DNA from: Bog-950 sp964423405
GTDB taxonomy: Bacteria; Bacteroidota; Bacteroidia; Chitinophagales; LD1
Direction: 5' to 3'
Assembly: GCA_964423405.1 (NCBI GenBank)
Contig: CAYREY010000011.1
Location: 1 to 64,000 of the forward strand
Length of the DNA stretch: 64,000 nucleotides
Shown here: piece after piece, positions 25,268 to 36,207 of the stretch
How positions within the stretch are numbered: the first letter of the stretch is position 1
Layout of the letters: every line of letters starts with the position of its first letter
Program-made: the position numbers and the translations under genes
The notes under the pieces: model-generated
The model's database searches: none
The model's input: the letters and a program-made list of their open reading frames with translations, nothing else
Told to the model about the DNA's origin: nothing

Positions 25268-25720
25268 ATGATACAAAGAATACAAACTGTTTTTTTATTA
25301 CTGGCAATAATTTGCCTTGCCTTGTTTTTAGCACTGCCATTATTAGCGGTAGAAACCAATAATTTTTTAGACAGCACCAGCGGTTTCGAGATAGGCCAGT
25401 CGGTAGTTATTTCAGGGCAGCCTTACAAGGTATTTGTCAATGCAATTATTGTTGGTTCTGCAGCTTTGTTATCGCTTATAGCCATATTTTTATATAAAAA
25501 ACGCAGCCTGCAAATGCTACTTTGCTGGTTTTCGGTTATACTTATCGTTTCGGCTGTTGGGTTTGTGTTTTATAAATGGCAAACCCGTGTTTTTCCCGGT
25601 GATGTTATTTTCCGTAAATGGAATATTATGGCATTGGGGGCCGTATTATTCGAAATTCTGGCTATTTACTTTATACGTAAAGACGAAGAAACTATACGTA
25701 GCTTAGACAGGCTTCGTTAA
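25268..25720 (+). CDS. DUF4293 family membrane protein
   Basis: A 150-aa protein beginning MIQRIQTVFLLLA, the characteristic start of the Bacteroidota DUF4293 family, with four membrane helices (about residues 7-27, 56-76, 82-103, 118-138) and a charged C-terminus. Family function is unknown. It is divergent from the thiolase gene with only 54 bp between. Confidence 0.85.
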   Translation: MIQRIQTVFLLLAIICLALFLALPLLAVETNNFLDSTSGFEIGQSVVISGQPYKVFVNAIIVGSAALLSLIAIFLYKKRSLQMLLCWFSVILIVSAVGFVFYKWQTRVFPGDVIFRKWNIMALGAVLFEILAIYFIRKDEETIRSLDRLR

Positions 25721-25748
25721 TTCAAGGCACATCTAATTATAATGATAC

Positions 25749-25776
25749 AAACCACTGGCAGCACCAGTGGTTTTTT
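25749..25776 (+). terminator. Terminator after the DUF4293 gene
   Basis: AAACCACTGG / CCAGTGGTTT stem, CAGCA loop and six T. The T-run overlaps the stop codon of the convergent transporter gene. Confidence 0.85.
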
Positions 25777-27199
25777 AATGGCTTGTTACTTTGGTGCTTT
25801 CTCCTTCAGCCTTTATTCCCATCATTTTCCAGCCATAAAAAGCAAGATATGCAAAGCATAGCGGCGCTATTATGTACGATGTTTTAATATCGGTTTTATC
25901 TGCCAGCCAGCCCTGAAAAGGAGGGATAACCGCTCCGCCCAATATCATCATAATAAGAAAGGCCGATGCCTGAGAAGTATAGCTACCCAGATTTTTAATA
26001 GCGTTTGAGAAAATACAAGGCCACAGTACAGAGCACCACAGCCCGCCGCTCATAAAAAAAAGTACCGAAAGGTTGCCCGTAGTTAGCAAGCCACCAACCA
26101 TGCAAGCCATAGCCGAAAGGGAAAATGCCAGTAGCATAACCGCCGAGTTTTCTATAGTAAAGAACGCTACCGCTACCATAAACAATACAAACCCTATATA
26201 CGGTATAAACAATGTATTCAGGTCAATTTGAGGTATAGCGTTTGCCTTAATATAGTTGACTACATACACCAACGCAAAGGCCAGCAGCGGCAACACTACC
26301 ATCAATATTTTTTTCGTGCCTTTGTTGTCAGTAAGCGCTTCGGCAGATCCTGTCCAGCGGCCAATCATTAAGCTGCCCCAGTACAGAGATATGAACGGAA
26401 ATAGAAATTCGTTGGTTATGCCACCATACTCCGGCAGTTTAACAAGTGCCCCCATATTGCTTTGTATGGTTACCTCTACACCTACATATACAAATATGGC
26501 TATCATGCCCAGGCGCAGTTGGGGGTATTTAAGTGCATCGAACGAGAACGACTGGTTGCTATCGGCCGGTTTATCCATTTTAATACGGTAAGCTATTAGT
26601 GCTAAAGCCAAAAACAAAACAATAAGGCCTATGTAAAGAATATCTACACTTTTAAGCTCTACCGGTGCGCTGCCGCTACCGGTTATACTGCCAAATAAGA
26701 AATAGGCAACTATAAGTGGTCCTATAGTAGTGCCTACCGAGTTTACACCGCCTGCCAGGCTAAGGCGGTGCGCACCGGTGCGCTGTTCGCCCAGCAATAC
26801 CACAAAGGGGTTGGCCGCAGTTTGCTGTAAGCTAAAGCCCAATGCTATAATAAAAAATGATGTAAGGATTAACCCATAGCTGCCTATGTGCAGGCTGGGT
26901 ATCATACACGCTGCACCAAGCGCCGAAATAACCAGGCCTATGGCAAACGATTTGGGGTAGCCTTGCTCCAGCACAAAATCTTTTTTGTACAGGTAGGTGT
27001 AAGCGAACAACACTATAGAGCCTATAAAATACCCACCATAAAAAGTAGAATCTATCAGCTGGCTTTGAAACTGCGACAGATGAAAATGATCTTTACAAAA
27101 CGGTATAAATATACCATTGCTGGCAGCCATAAAGCCCCAGAAAAAGAAAATAGAAACTACCGCAGCAAAAGTACCTGAGTTAGATGATTTATTGGACAT
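25775..27199 (-). CDS. Sugar:proton symporter, FucP/GluP family (MFS)
   Basis: A 474-aa major facilitator with about 12 membrane helices. The first helix FFFWGFMAASNGIFIPFCK and the segment LQQTAANPFVVLLG are typical of the FucP/GluP group, which imports fucose, glucose/galactose, mannose or N-acetylglucosamine with protons. The gene lies 90 nt downstream of the GH92 alpha-mannosidase on the same strand, so the two probably form an operon, and mannose is the most economical guess for the substrate. Confidence 0.92.
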   Translation of the reverse strand: MSNKSSNSGTFAAVVSIFFFWGFMAASNGIFIPFCKDHFHLSQFQSQLIDSTFYGGYFIGSIVLFAYTYLYKKDFVLEQGYPKSFAIGLVISALGAACMIPSLHIGSYGLILTSFFIIALGFSLQQTAANPFVVLLGEQRTGAHRLSLAGGVNSVGTTIGPLIVAYFLFGSITGSGSAPVELKSVDILYIGLIVLFLALALIAYRIKMDKPADSNQSFSFDALKYPQLRLGMIAIFVYVGVEVTIQSNMGALVKLPEYGGITNEFLFPFISLYWGSLMIGRWTGSAEALTDNKGTKKILMVVLPLLAFALVYVVNYIKANAIPQIDLNTLFIPYIGFVLFMVAVAFFTIENSAVMLLAFSLSAMACMVGGLLTTGNLSVLFFMSGGLWCSVLWPCIFSNAIKNLGSYTSQASAFLIMMILGGAVIPPFQGWLADKTDIKTSYIIAPLCFAYLAFYGWKMMGIKAEGESTKVTSH

Positions 27200-27289
27200 A
27201 GAGTGGTGTGGTTTATATATCGAATATGTAAAAAAGACCCGTCAGGTTAGTTGACAGTTTTCAACGGTTAACAGGCAGGTGTATGCTAA

Positions 27290-29479
27290 TTACTTAATCT
27301 CTGTAACCGGCACCTCGCCATCTGCACTGCCCCAACTGGTGTTAGGCGTTGCGCTCATGGTTAGTTCCAGCGTGCCGCCATTGGCAATATCGGTATAGGT
27401 AAGGTAGCTTTTATTGTAAGGGGCGCCATTAAGTTTAGCGCTGTTTATATATACTGTGGTGCCTGTATTGCCTGTAGCAATTACTGTAAATGTTTTTCCG
27501 TTTTCTAAGTGCACAGTTGCTTTATTGCCCAGCGGTGAGCCAATGGCGTAATGGTTGCTGCCTGGGCATACCGGGTAAAAGCCTAATGCGCTAAAAATAT
27601 ACCAGGCGCTCATTTGTCCGCAATCTTCATTACCCGATAGCCCGTCAGGTTTATCGTGGTACATTTCGTTCATTATCCGGCGCACCATACTTTGCGTTTT
27701 CCACGGCTGGCCGGCATAATTGTATTCATAAGCTATCTGGTGGCTGGGTTCGTTGCCGTGCACATACTGGCCAATCATACCGCTTATATCAGGTTGTTTT
27801 TTACCGGTTAGTTTACTGCTGGTGTTAAATATGGAGTCCAGGAATGCGGCCAGTTTATCTTTACCTCCCAACAGTTGTATATGTCCGCTAATATCCTGCG
27901 GCACATAAAACGAATATTGCCAGGCGTTGGCTTCTGTGTAGTTATGGTCCACCATGTACGGGTCGAACGGGGTCATAAATGCATCTTGTTTAGGGCGCAT
28001 AAAACCAGTGCTTGCATCGTACAGGTTTTTATAATTCTGTGCCCGTTTAATAAAGTAGTTGTAGTCTTCTGTTTTCCCCAACTTTTTAGCCGCCATAGCT
28101 ATACACCAATCATCGTAGGCATACTCCAGCGTGCGCGATACGTTTTCTCCATCACCCATGTATTTAATGTAGCCATTGTCTTTATAGCTTTTCAAGCCAT
28201 TACGGTCTTCCATAGCGCTAAACTTCATGGCTTCAAAAGCCTTGTTCATATCAAAGCCTTGTATATCGCGCAGGTAGGCCTCGCTTATAACCGGTATGGC
28301 GTGGTAACCAATCATACACCAGGTTTCGCAACTGCTAAGTTCCCACACAGGCAAGCGGCCGCCTTGTTCGTATTGTGCCACAAAGGTGTTTACAAAATCG
28401 CCGGTGCGGCGGCGGTCAAGTAAGGCAAGTAGCGGGTGTAATGCACGGTAGGTATCCCATAGCGAAAAAACCGTGTAGTAGGTATAGCCTTTAGCTTCGT
28501 GTACTTTAAAATCACGGCCCCGGTATTGCCCGTCAACATCGCTATACGTATTAGGAGCTACCATTGTATGGTATAAAGCAGTGTAAAAAGTGCGCAAGGT
28601 GGCTACATCGTTACTCTCAAAATCAATTTTACCTAGCTCATTATTCCAGGCTTTACGGGCATCATTCAAGGTTTTTTCAAAATCATAGCTAGGTTGTTCG
28701 GCTTGCAGGTTTTTGCGCGCGCCCTCTACACTAACAGCGCTAAGTGCTATGCGGGCGTATATAATTTCGCCATCGGTAGTTTCGAAGGTGGCTACTGCTT
28801 TCAGCAGTGAGCCGGTATCGTGCCTGCTACTGTAATTCACCGCATTTGCCTTGGCTATACCCGCTTTTTTAAAGGGTTTAGAAAACTGAATAACGAAATA
28901 CAATATCTGGTTATTGGCCCATGCATGGCTAACCCGCTTGCCCGATATTTCATTGTCGCCGCTAATGGTAATTTCGCCCTGTTTTACCAGGTCGCGGTGC
29001 ACCAGGTCAAGTATCACATTTGCCGATGACGACTGAGGAAAAGTGTACTTGTGTAATGCGGTGCGGGTGGTAGCTGTAATTTCTACTTTTACTTTTGGTT
29101 TATCCAGATATACCGCATAGTAGCCTGCTCCGGCTATCTCATTTTCTTTCTTAAATACCGAGGCATATTTTTTGTTGTTAAACTGTACCTTGCCAGTGGT
29201 AGGCATTAGTAGTATATCGCCGTAATCAGAACAACCGGTACCGCTCAGGTGCGTATGCGAAAACCCGTATATTTTATTATCGCTGTAATGGTAACCCGAG
29301 CAACCGTCCCAACCTTTTAGGCGTGTATCGGGGCTGGCCTGTACCATGCCAAACGGCACTGTTGCCCCCGGAAAAGTGTGGCCATGCCCACCGGTACCTA
29401 CAAAAGGGTCAACATAGCTGGTGTAATCTTTCTGGGCAAATGATACTAGTGGTAGTAGCAACAGTAACAGTAAGCGCAT
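27290..29479 (-). CDS. Secreted GH92 alpha-mannosidase
   Basis: A 729-aa glycoside hydrolase family 92 enzyme, a calcium-dependent exo-alpha-mannosidase family acting on N-glycans and other mannosides. Signal peptide residues 1-16 (PLVSFAQ). The N-terminal signature VDPFVGTGGHGHTFPGAT is followed by the beta-sandwich and the (alpha/alpha)6 catalytic barrel. The conserved HGNEPSH (Glu577, probable general acid) and GNEDCGQMSAW (618-619 acidic pair, probable base) are intact. There is no lipobox, so it is probably periplasmic. It is paired with a sugar importer but not with SusC/SusD, unlike typical glycan-utilisation loci. Confidence 0.95.
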   Translation of the reverse strand: MRLLLLLLLPLVSFAQKDYTSYVDPFVGTGGHGHTFPGATVPFGMVQASPDTRLKGWDGCSGYHYSDNKIYGFSHTHLSGTGCSDYGDILLMPTTGKVQFNNKKYASVFKKENEIAGAGYYAVYLDKPKVKVEITATTRTALHKYTFPQSSSANVILDLVHRDLVKQGEITISGDNEISGKRVSHAWANNQILYFVIQFSKPFKKAGIAKANAVNYSSRHDTGSLLKAVATFETTDGEIIYARIALSAVSVEGARKNLQAEQPSYDFEKTLNDARKAWNNELGKIDFESNDVATLRTFYTALYHTMVAPNTYSDVDGQYRGRDFKVHEAKGYTYYTVFSLWDTYRALHPLLALLDRRRTGDFVNTFVAQYEQGGRLPVWELSSCETWCMIGYHAIPVISEAYLRDIQGFDMNKAFEAMKFSAMEDRNGLKSYKDNGYIKYMGDGENVSRTLEYAYDDWCIAMAAKKLGKTEDYNYFIKRAQNYKNLYDASTGFMRPKQDAFMTPFDPYMVDHNYTEANAWQYSFYVPQDISGHIQLLGGKDKLAAFLDSIFNTSSKLTGKKQPDISGMIGQYVHGNEPSHQIAYEYNYAGQPWKTQSMVRRIMNEMYHDKPDGLSGNEDCGQMSAWYIFSALGFYPVCPGSNHYAIGSPLGNKATVHLENGKTFTVIATGNTGTTVYINSAKLNGAPYNKSYLTYTDIANGGTLELTMSATPNTSWGSADGEVPVTEIK

Positions 29480-29554
29480 GGGTTGTTGTTTTGTACGAAT
29501 TACATCATTTTTCTGTACTAAGTGTGCATTTATTTATAGTTATTCGTATGGCTT

Positions 29555-29956
29555 ATGCAGCAAGTGGCTACAGCTATATTATTCGATTGCAATAACCAGC
29601 TTCTCATATACCTGCGCGATAACAAGCCAGGTATTTCTTATCCTGGCTATTGGGATTTGTTTGGCGGTATGGTAGAGCCCGGCGAAACACCCGAACAGGC
29701 TTTGGTGCGCGAAGTTAAGGAAGAGTTAGATGTTACGCTGACCGACTATCGCCTTTATAAAACAGTTGAGAGCCATACAGAGAGCCGCCCAAATATGAAA
29801 TATGTATATGTGGCTCATGTGCCGTACGCGGCTTCCAATCTTACCTTGTATGAGGGGCAATACCTGAAAGGAATTGACCTGAATGAGCGCCATCACTATG
29901 CTTTTGCCAACATATTGGGCCAAATTTTAGATGATTATGCGGCTTCGTTGTTGTAA
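29555..29956 (+). CDS. Nudix hydrolase
   Basis: A 133-aa Nudix protein hydrolysing a nucleoside diphosphate linked to another group. The Nudix box runs from GGMVEPGETPEQ to REVKEELDV, matching G-x5-E-x7-RE-U-x-EE; the late Gly of the consensus is Asp here, a tolerated change. The N-terminus QVATAILFDCNNQLLIYLR is typical. Short length and no extra domain leave the substrate undefined. It is divergent from GH92. Confidence 0.9.
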   Translation: MQQVATAILFDCNNQLLIYLRDNKPGISYPGYWDLFGGMVEPGETPEQALVREVKEELDVTLTDYRLYKTVESHTESRPNMKYVYVAHVPYAASNLTLYEGQYLKGIDLNERHHYAFANILGQILDDYAASLL

Positions 29957-30006
29957 GTTGTTGATTGTCTGATTGTTGGGGTTGGTTCTGCAATGGTTAA
30001 AATTAG

Positions 30007-30037
30007 CTTGTATCTATGCCGTATTCTTCTATTTTTG
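30007..30037 (+). promoter_or_regulatory. Promoter of atpG
   Basis: CTTG at 30007-30010, a 19-nt spacer, TATTTTTG at 30030-30037. Both spacing and -7 box fit the Bacteroidota consensus. It gives atpG a promoter of its own, with a leader of about 40 nt. Confidence 0.55.
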
Positions 30038-30081
30038 CCGCGCAATTAAAAAGCCTTACGGGCTAAACTGTAACGAAAGAT

Positions 30082-30972
30082 ATGGCCAACCTAAAAGAAG
30101 TACGAGTACGCATAGCCAGTGTAAATACTACACAGCAGATTACCAAAGCAATGAAACTGGTAGCCGCTTCAAAACTTAAGCGCGCCCAGGATCGTATTTT
30201 GCAAATGCGCCCTTACTCAGAGAAACTGAACGAAATACTAAGCAATATAATGAGCGGTATGGAAGACAGTGGTTCGCTGGCGTTCAACAAAAAGCGCGAC
30301 CCTAAAAACGTGCTGATTGTATTAATGACATCTGACAAAGGTTTGGCTGGTGGTTTCAACTCTAACCTTATAAAAACTGCCCGTAGACTGGTTAACGAAA
30401 CGTACGCCGAGCAGAAAAGAAAAGGTAACGTAACTTTGCTTTCAATAGGCAAAAAAGGTCACGATTTCTTTAAAAAAGATAAGGATCTTAACTTTATAGA
30501 TAACCACATTAGCCTGATGCAGGGTGTTACTTTTGAAAAATCAAAAGCTGTATCTGAAAGCTTAATGGAGGCTTTTGCAAGTGAAAAGTACGATGTAGTA
30601 GAGATAGTATATGCAAAGTTTGTAAACGCTGCTACGCAAAACTTTATGGTAGAGCGTTTTCTACCTGTGGCTCCTTCGTCTAACACTAAAACCAGCAAAA
30701 CCAAAGCCGATTATATTTTTGAACCAGAGAAAGAAAAGCTTTTGCAGGAGCTGGTTCCTAAAATACTTAACACCCAGTTTTTTAAAGCCGTGCTGGATAC
30801 CAATGCCTCTGAGCATGGTGCACGTATGGTGGCCATGGAGGCTGCTACCAATAACGCCAACGACTTGATCCGTAGTCTTAAAATTCTATACAACCGCGAG
30901 CGCCAGGCTGCTATTACCAAAGAGATTCTGGAGATTGTGGGTGGTGCTGCTGCATTGGAAGAAAAAGGCTAA
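30082..30972 (+). CDS. atpG: ATP synthase F1 subunit gamma
   Basis: The 296-aa central rotor shaft. The N-terminal helix LKEVRVRIASVNTTQQITKAMK and the C-terminal helix ATNNANDLIRSLKILYNRERQAAITKE, which form the coiled-coil shaft, are both present. The length is normal. It is isolated from the other atp genes of the window (atpB-E-F-H end 14.4 kb upstream) and atpA is absent here. A dedicated promoter supports independent expression; scpB follows after 33 nt and may be co-transcribed. Confidence 0.96.
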   Translation: MANLKEVRVRIASVNTTQQITKAMKLVAASKLKRAQDRILQMRPYSEKLNEILSNIMSGMEDSGSLAFNKKRDPKNVLIVLMTSDKGLAGGFNSNLIKTARRLVNETYAEQKRKGNVTLLSIGKKGHDFFKKDKDLNFIDNHISLMQGVTFEKSKAVSESLMEAFASEKYDVVEIVYAKFVNAATQNFMVERFLPVAPSSNTKTSKTKADYIFEPEKEKLLQELVPKILNTQFFKAVLDTNASEHGARMVAMEAATNNANDLIRSLKILYNRERQAAITKEILEIVGGAAALEEKG

Positions 30973-31005
30973 TTTTTACTTTAGTTTTACGGTAATAATT
31001 ACTAC

Positions 31006-31668
31006 GTGGAGAACCTTCATCAACATATCGAAGCCCTTATTTTTAGCAGCGAAACCGCTGTTACCAAAGAGGATATCATTACGGTGTTGACTAAGATTAC
31101 TTCGGGTATTGTGCTCGATAATCAGATTGTAGATTCTGTTTTAAATGATTTACAGGAGAAATTCCGCAGTGATATTTATGCCTTCGAATTGAGGGTAATA
31201 GGCGGGGGCTATCAGTTTTTTACCAAGCCGGCTTATTACGATACCGTGGCGGCACTTATTGGCCAGAAAGAGAAAAAGCGCCTTTCTACAGCGGCACTCG
31301 AAACTCTATCTATTATTGCTTACCGTGGCCCGATAACCAAAGTAGAATGCGAAAAAATTCGTGGGGTAGATTGTAACTATTCTATAGAGAAACTGCTGGA
31401 AAAAGAATTGATTGAGATTAGCGGCCGTATGGAAGATTCTCCCGGCAAGCCCATTATATACCGGGTTACCCAAAACTTTCTCGATTATTTCGGTATTAAC
31501 TCAACCGATGAGTTGCCTAAATTGAAAGATGTATTACCTCAACCCGATACCAATACCGTAGGTCAGGTGCCGGAGGTAGTATCTGACCTGCCTTCTACAG
31601 AAGATGAGCCTGCTACAGATCAACCTACAGGTGATAATAATGAGGATATAGCTGAAAGCAACCAGTAA
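31006..31668 (+). CDS. scpB: Segregation and condensation protein B
   Basis: A 220-aa ScpB, kleisin-associated partner of SMC-ScpA in chromosome condensation. It contains two winged-helix domains: the first starts LHQHIEALIFSSETAVT; the second contains the family signature ALETLSIIAYRGPITKVECEKIRGVDCNY. The last ~45 residues are an acidic, low-complexity tail. The start codon is GTG. It follows atpG by 33 nt on the same strand; scpA and smc are not in the window. Confidence 0.95.
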   Translation: MENLHQHIEALIFSSETAVTKEDIITVLTKITSGIVLDNQIVDSVLNDLQEKFRSDIYAFELRVIGGGYQFFTKPAYYDTVAALIGQKEKKRLSTAALETLSIIAYRGPITKVECEKIRGVDCNYSIEKLLEKELIEISGRMEDSPGKPIIYRVTQNFLDYFGINSTDELPKLKDVLPQPDTNTVGQVPEVVSDLPSTEDEPATDQPTGDNNEDIAESNQ

Positions 31669-31759
31669 GCCCGTCTATCCGTCAACTACCAGAATATTGG
31701 TTTTAATCAGGTTCAATCACTTTTATTGAAATACTTTTTTTATTTTGGATGTAGCCAAG

Positions 31760-34700
31760 ATGAGGGAGCTTTTACCCATTTTACTTTTCTTTTTGTTCTC
31801 GTTAAGTGTCACGGCTGGCGAAGCCTGCCGGGCCTGCACTAAGCTAGTTTACAAACAAAATAAGGGGCAGGCCGATAGCAGGGTGTTGTTTAATGCCGAT
31901 ATGCAGGGTGGTAATGTACTACTGGAAAAGAATGCAATAACCTACAGCCTCTTTTCGCTCGATGATTTAAAGCGTATTCGTGGCGACCAACACCACAAGC
32001 ATACCTACAAGCCTTCTTTTGATAAAACATTCCATTGTCACGCATTCAGGGTTTCGTTTAAGGGCGCATCTTCTTATTGTGCGGTAAAAGGCGATGAGGT
32101 AATTGATGAATACTTCAACTACTTTATAGGCAACGACCCCTCCAAATGGGCATCACGCGTACCAGGCTTTAATAAAGTAAGCTACACCGGACTCTACAAG
32201 GGCATATCATTGGATGTGTACTCGCATGAAGCAAATGTGAAGTACGATTTTGTTGTAACCCCCGGTGCCAATGTGTCGGATATAGTGCTTAAGTACGATG
32301 GGGTAGATGGCATAGCCAGTGCCGGTAATGCACTGGAGATTACCACCTCGTTGGGTAAAGCTATCGAACAACCCCCGTATGCATACCAGATAATTAATGG
32401 CGTAAAAAAGGAGGTGCCATGCCGCTATATACTTACCGGTAGCGAAGTTTCTTTTTCTTTACCAGAGGGGTATAACAAAGAGTTTGCTCTTGTAATTGAT
32501 CCCACACTTATATTCAGTACTTTTAGTGGCTCGTTTGCCGATAATTTTGGTTACAGCGCTACGTACGATAGCCATAAGAATGCCTATGCTGCCGGTAGTG
32601 TTTTTGTAAATCAGCCATTGGGTGGTTATCCTACTACATTAGGTGCTTTTCAAACCACCTGGGCTGGTGGTTCCGGGGCTGGTACATTAAGCGGAACTGA
32701 TATTGGTATTACGAAGTACTCGGCAGATGGAACGACCCGAATTTACTCTACATATCTGGGTGGCCTGTCAGATGAGTTACCGCATTCGTTAATTGTGAAT
32801 GGTAACGATGAGCTTTTTATTTTTGGCACTACATCCTCTAGTAATTTTCCAACCACACCTAATGCGTATGACCGTACATTTGCCGGCGGGCCTAACCCCG
32901 GAGCGTTTAACGGGCTGGGCGTGCATTACGAGTTTGGCAGCGATATAATAATAACCCGCCTGAGCAGCGATGGTACACAGCTTCTTGCATCTACTTATGT
33001 AGGAGGCACCGGCAACGATGGGGTTAATATTTCTAACCAGTTGGTATATAATTATGCCGACCAGGTACGTGGTGAAATTGATATTGATGATCAGAATAAC
33101 GTATATGTGGTAACCTGCACAGGCTCGAATAATTTTCCGGTAACCACTAATTCTTTTCAACCTGTTTATGGTGGCGGTACGCTGGATGGAGTAATTATTA
33201 AAATGAATAACAACCTCACCAACATGGTGTGGGCTTCATATCTGGGCGGCTCCGATGCTGATGCTGCTTACTCGGTTTCTATAGACAGGAATGATGATTT
33301 ATACATATCCGGTGGTACCCGATCGCTCAATTTTCCTGTTACGGCGGGTGTTGTACAGCCGGCTAATGGTGGCGGGCGCTGCGATGGTTTTGTAGCCCAT
33401 GTTAGTTCTACCGGGCAGCAGGTGCTTCATTCCAGCTATTATGGCTACGGCGATTATGATCAGGCATTTTTTATTGAGGCCAATCGCTACAATGAGGTGT
33501 TTTTGTTGGGCCAGGCAGAAAGCAGCGCAAGTGAGTATATTAAGAACGCACAGTATAATGTACCTAACGGCGGATTGTATATTACCAAAATTGAGCCGGC
33601 ACTGGACAGTATTATATGGAGTACATCGCTGGGTAAACCAACTGGTATACCAGATATATCGCCAACGGCGTTTTTGGTAGACTTATGCAATAAAGTATAT
33701 GTAGCTGGTTGGGGTGGAAACGTAAACGGATTTGGTGGTACCAGTGGTTTGCCGGTTACCAGCGATGCCTATCAAAGCACTACCGATAACAGCGATTTTT
33801 ATTTAATGGTTATGGAGGACGATGCATCGGCTCTTTCCTACGGTACTTTTTTTGGTGGCCCGGTTAGTCTGGAGCACGTAGATGGTGGTACCTCGCGTTT
33901 CGATAGAGGAGGAGTGGTGTATCAAAGTGTATGTGCCGGATGTGGTGGCAACAGCGATTTCCCTACAACTACGGGAGTGGTATCGCAAACCAATAATTCG
34001 CCTAATTGCAATAACGGGGTTTTTAAATTCGATTTTAACCTGCCTATTGTACTGGCCGATTTTGACGTGAATACTACCTGCACTAACATTGCCGCTGTAT
34101 TTGATAATAACAGCCAGGCCAGTAATAATGCTTCATACAGCTGGGTATTTGGCGATGGTGTTATTTCATCGCAGCAAAACCCACAACACACCTATACCCA
34201 GTCAGGTATTTATACAGTCAGGCTAATTGTAAGCGACCCGGGCACCTGCAATTTCAGCGATACAACCGAAAAGCAGGTACTAGTGTTGGCCAGCGGCGGT
34301 ACCAATACTATCCCTCCGGTTACCATATGTAGCGGGCAAAGCGTACAGATTGGAGTGCCACCCGCTTCAGATTCAAGTGTTACTTATTTCTGGAGCCCTT
34401 CTTCAGGTCTAAGTGAGACAAACGTATCTAATCCGTTTGCATCGCNNNNNNNNNNNNNNNNNNNNNNNNNNNNNNNNNNNNNNNNNNNNNNNNNNNNNNN
34501 NNNNNNNNNNNNNNNNNNNNNNNNNNNNNNNNNNNNNNNNNNNNNTGGAGCCCTTCTTCAGGTCTAAGTGAGACAAACGTATCTAATCCGTTTGCATCGC
34601 CTGCTCAAACAACACAATATCAGTTACTGCTAGGTAATGGTGTTTGTACCGATACATTTATTCAACGGGTAGTAGTCAGTACAGATGATTTGCTTCTTAC

Positions 34701-36183
34701 TTCTACCGGCACAGCTTGTGTAGGCGATACAATAGTACTTAGTGTAGCAAGTAGCGCTGGAAACTCTTTTGCAACATACAACTGGGCACCGGCAGGTTTA
34801 ATTGTAGCCGGTGCTTCTACAGCTAATCCTTTGGCAGTTATTTCTTCTGCTACAGTATTTACAGTTACCGTTACTACGCAGCAAAATTGTGTATTTACCG
34901 ATTCATTGCTGGTTACTGTTGCCGGTGGCGCTAATGTTGTGGCCGGTTTTGACCTTCCCCCTTCCGGCTGTGCGCCTTATACGGCTCAGTTTGTAAATTC
35001 AAGCACTGCCGGCCCGGGTGCTACTTACGAGTGGAGTTTTGGCGATGGGGCCACCTCATTGCAGCAAAACCCACAGCATACTTACGTAGCTGGCGGGCTG
35101 TATGATGTTACATTAATTGTGCGCGATAATAATTCGTGCAACAAAGCCGATACGGTTACTAAGCAATTGGTACTTTTAAACGACAGTACCCTGGTATTGC
35201 CGGCTGCAACTGTTTGTTTCGGTTCATCGGTGCAAATAGGCTTTGTTTCATCCGATACCAGCTTAACTTTTCAGTGGCAGCCGCCTGCAACGCTCAGTAA
35301 CAGTACTATTGCTAATCCCGTGGCTACGCCAACAGATACTACATTGTACTTACTGGTTGTATCAAACGGTATTTGCAGCGATTCAATTTATCAGCAGGTG
35401 AATGTTGTAAAAGATTTGTTGTATGCCGGGCCAGATACACTGGTATGTGCCGGTAGTGTGGTGCGTTTGTCTGCCAGTCATACTAATACAGCGGTGCCGC
35501 TACAATATAACTGGAGCCCCGATGCTTTGATACTAAGCGGCGATACTACCGCAACACCGGTAGTAAATGCCACGCAACCTGCCATACTGATAGTTACTGC
35601 AACCAACTCTTTTGGCTGTACTTATACAGATTCTGTGGAGGTCGCCTTTTTTCCTTCACAACCCAACGTTATAGCCACCGCAGAGCCTGATACAATTCGG
35701 TTCGGTCAAACATCGCAGTTATTTGCTGACTCATCAAATGCTACTTGGCTAATGTGGTTACCCGATAGTACATTAAGTGCCTTAAGTATAGTTGACCCTG
35801 TTGCCAGGCCACGTCGTACGCAATACTATGTAGTAGAAGTACGCGATGAAAATAACTGTGCTAAAACAGATACGGTTTGGATATATATAGAAGCTACTCC
35901 TTGCGAACAGAGCAGTGTATATGTGCCTAATGCTTTTTCGCCTAATGCCGATGGGAAAAACGACGTGCTTTACGTGCGGGCTAACAATGTAACGCAGCTT
36001 TACTTTGCTGTGTACGACCGCTGGGGGCAGCGTATGTTCGAAACCAGGGATATAACCAAAGGATGGGATGGTACTTTTAAGGGTAAGCAGATAGACCCCG
36101 CCGTGTTTGGTTGGTATGCCGAAGGTTTATGCGATGGCGGCAAAAAATTTGAATTGAAAGGCAACGTAACACTGATAAGATAA
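31760..36183 (+). CDS. Giant T9SS type-B secreted protein with SBBP and PKD repeats (split by scaffold gap)
   Basis: As written the frame breaks at the gap, but deleting the Ns and one of the two 55-bp copies (155 bp) restores one frame of about 1422 aa. Start at the ATG at 31760 (a TTG five codons earlier is possible). Signal peptide MRELLPILLFFLFSLSVTAG. Residues ~25-250 are the DUF7948-type N-terminal module. Then come SBBP-type beta-propeller repeats (motifs such as DIGITKYSADGTTRIYSTYLGG). At least two PKD domains follow (SWVFGDG...QQNPQHTY, and SFGDGATSLQQNPQHTY). The protein ends with a gliding-associated/type-B CTD (VYVPNAFSPNADGKNDVLYV, then YDRWGQRMFE, GWDGTFKG). It should be secreted by the T9SS and held at the surface through the SprF protein encoded next. 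Confidence 0.92.
34391..34600. other. Scaffold gap 2 with duplicated 55-bp flanks
   Basis: 100 N (34446-34545) between identical 55-bp copies (34391-34445, 34546-34600). Both copies read in the same protein frame if 155 bp are removed. Confidence 0.92.
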
Positions 36184-36207
36184 ACAAAACGATTGTAAGA
36201 ATTGGTT

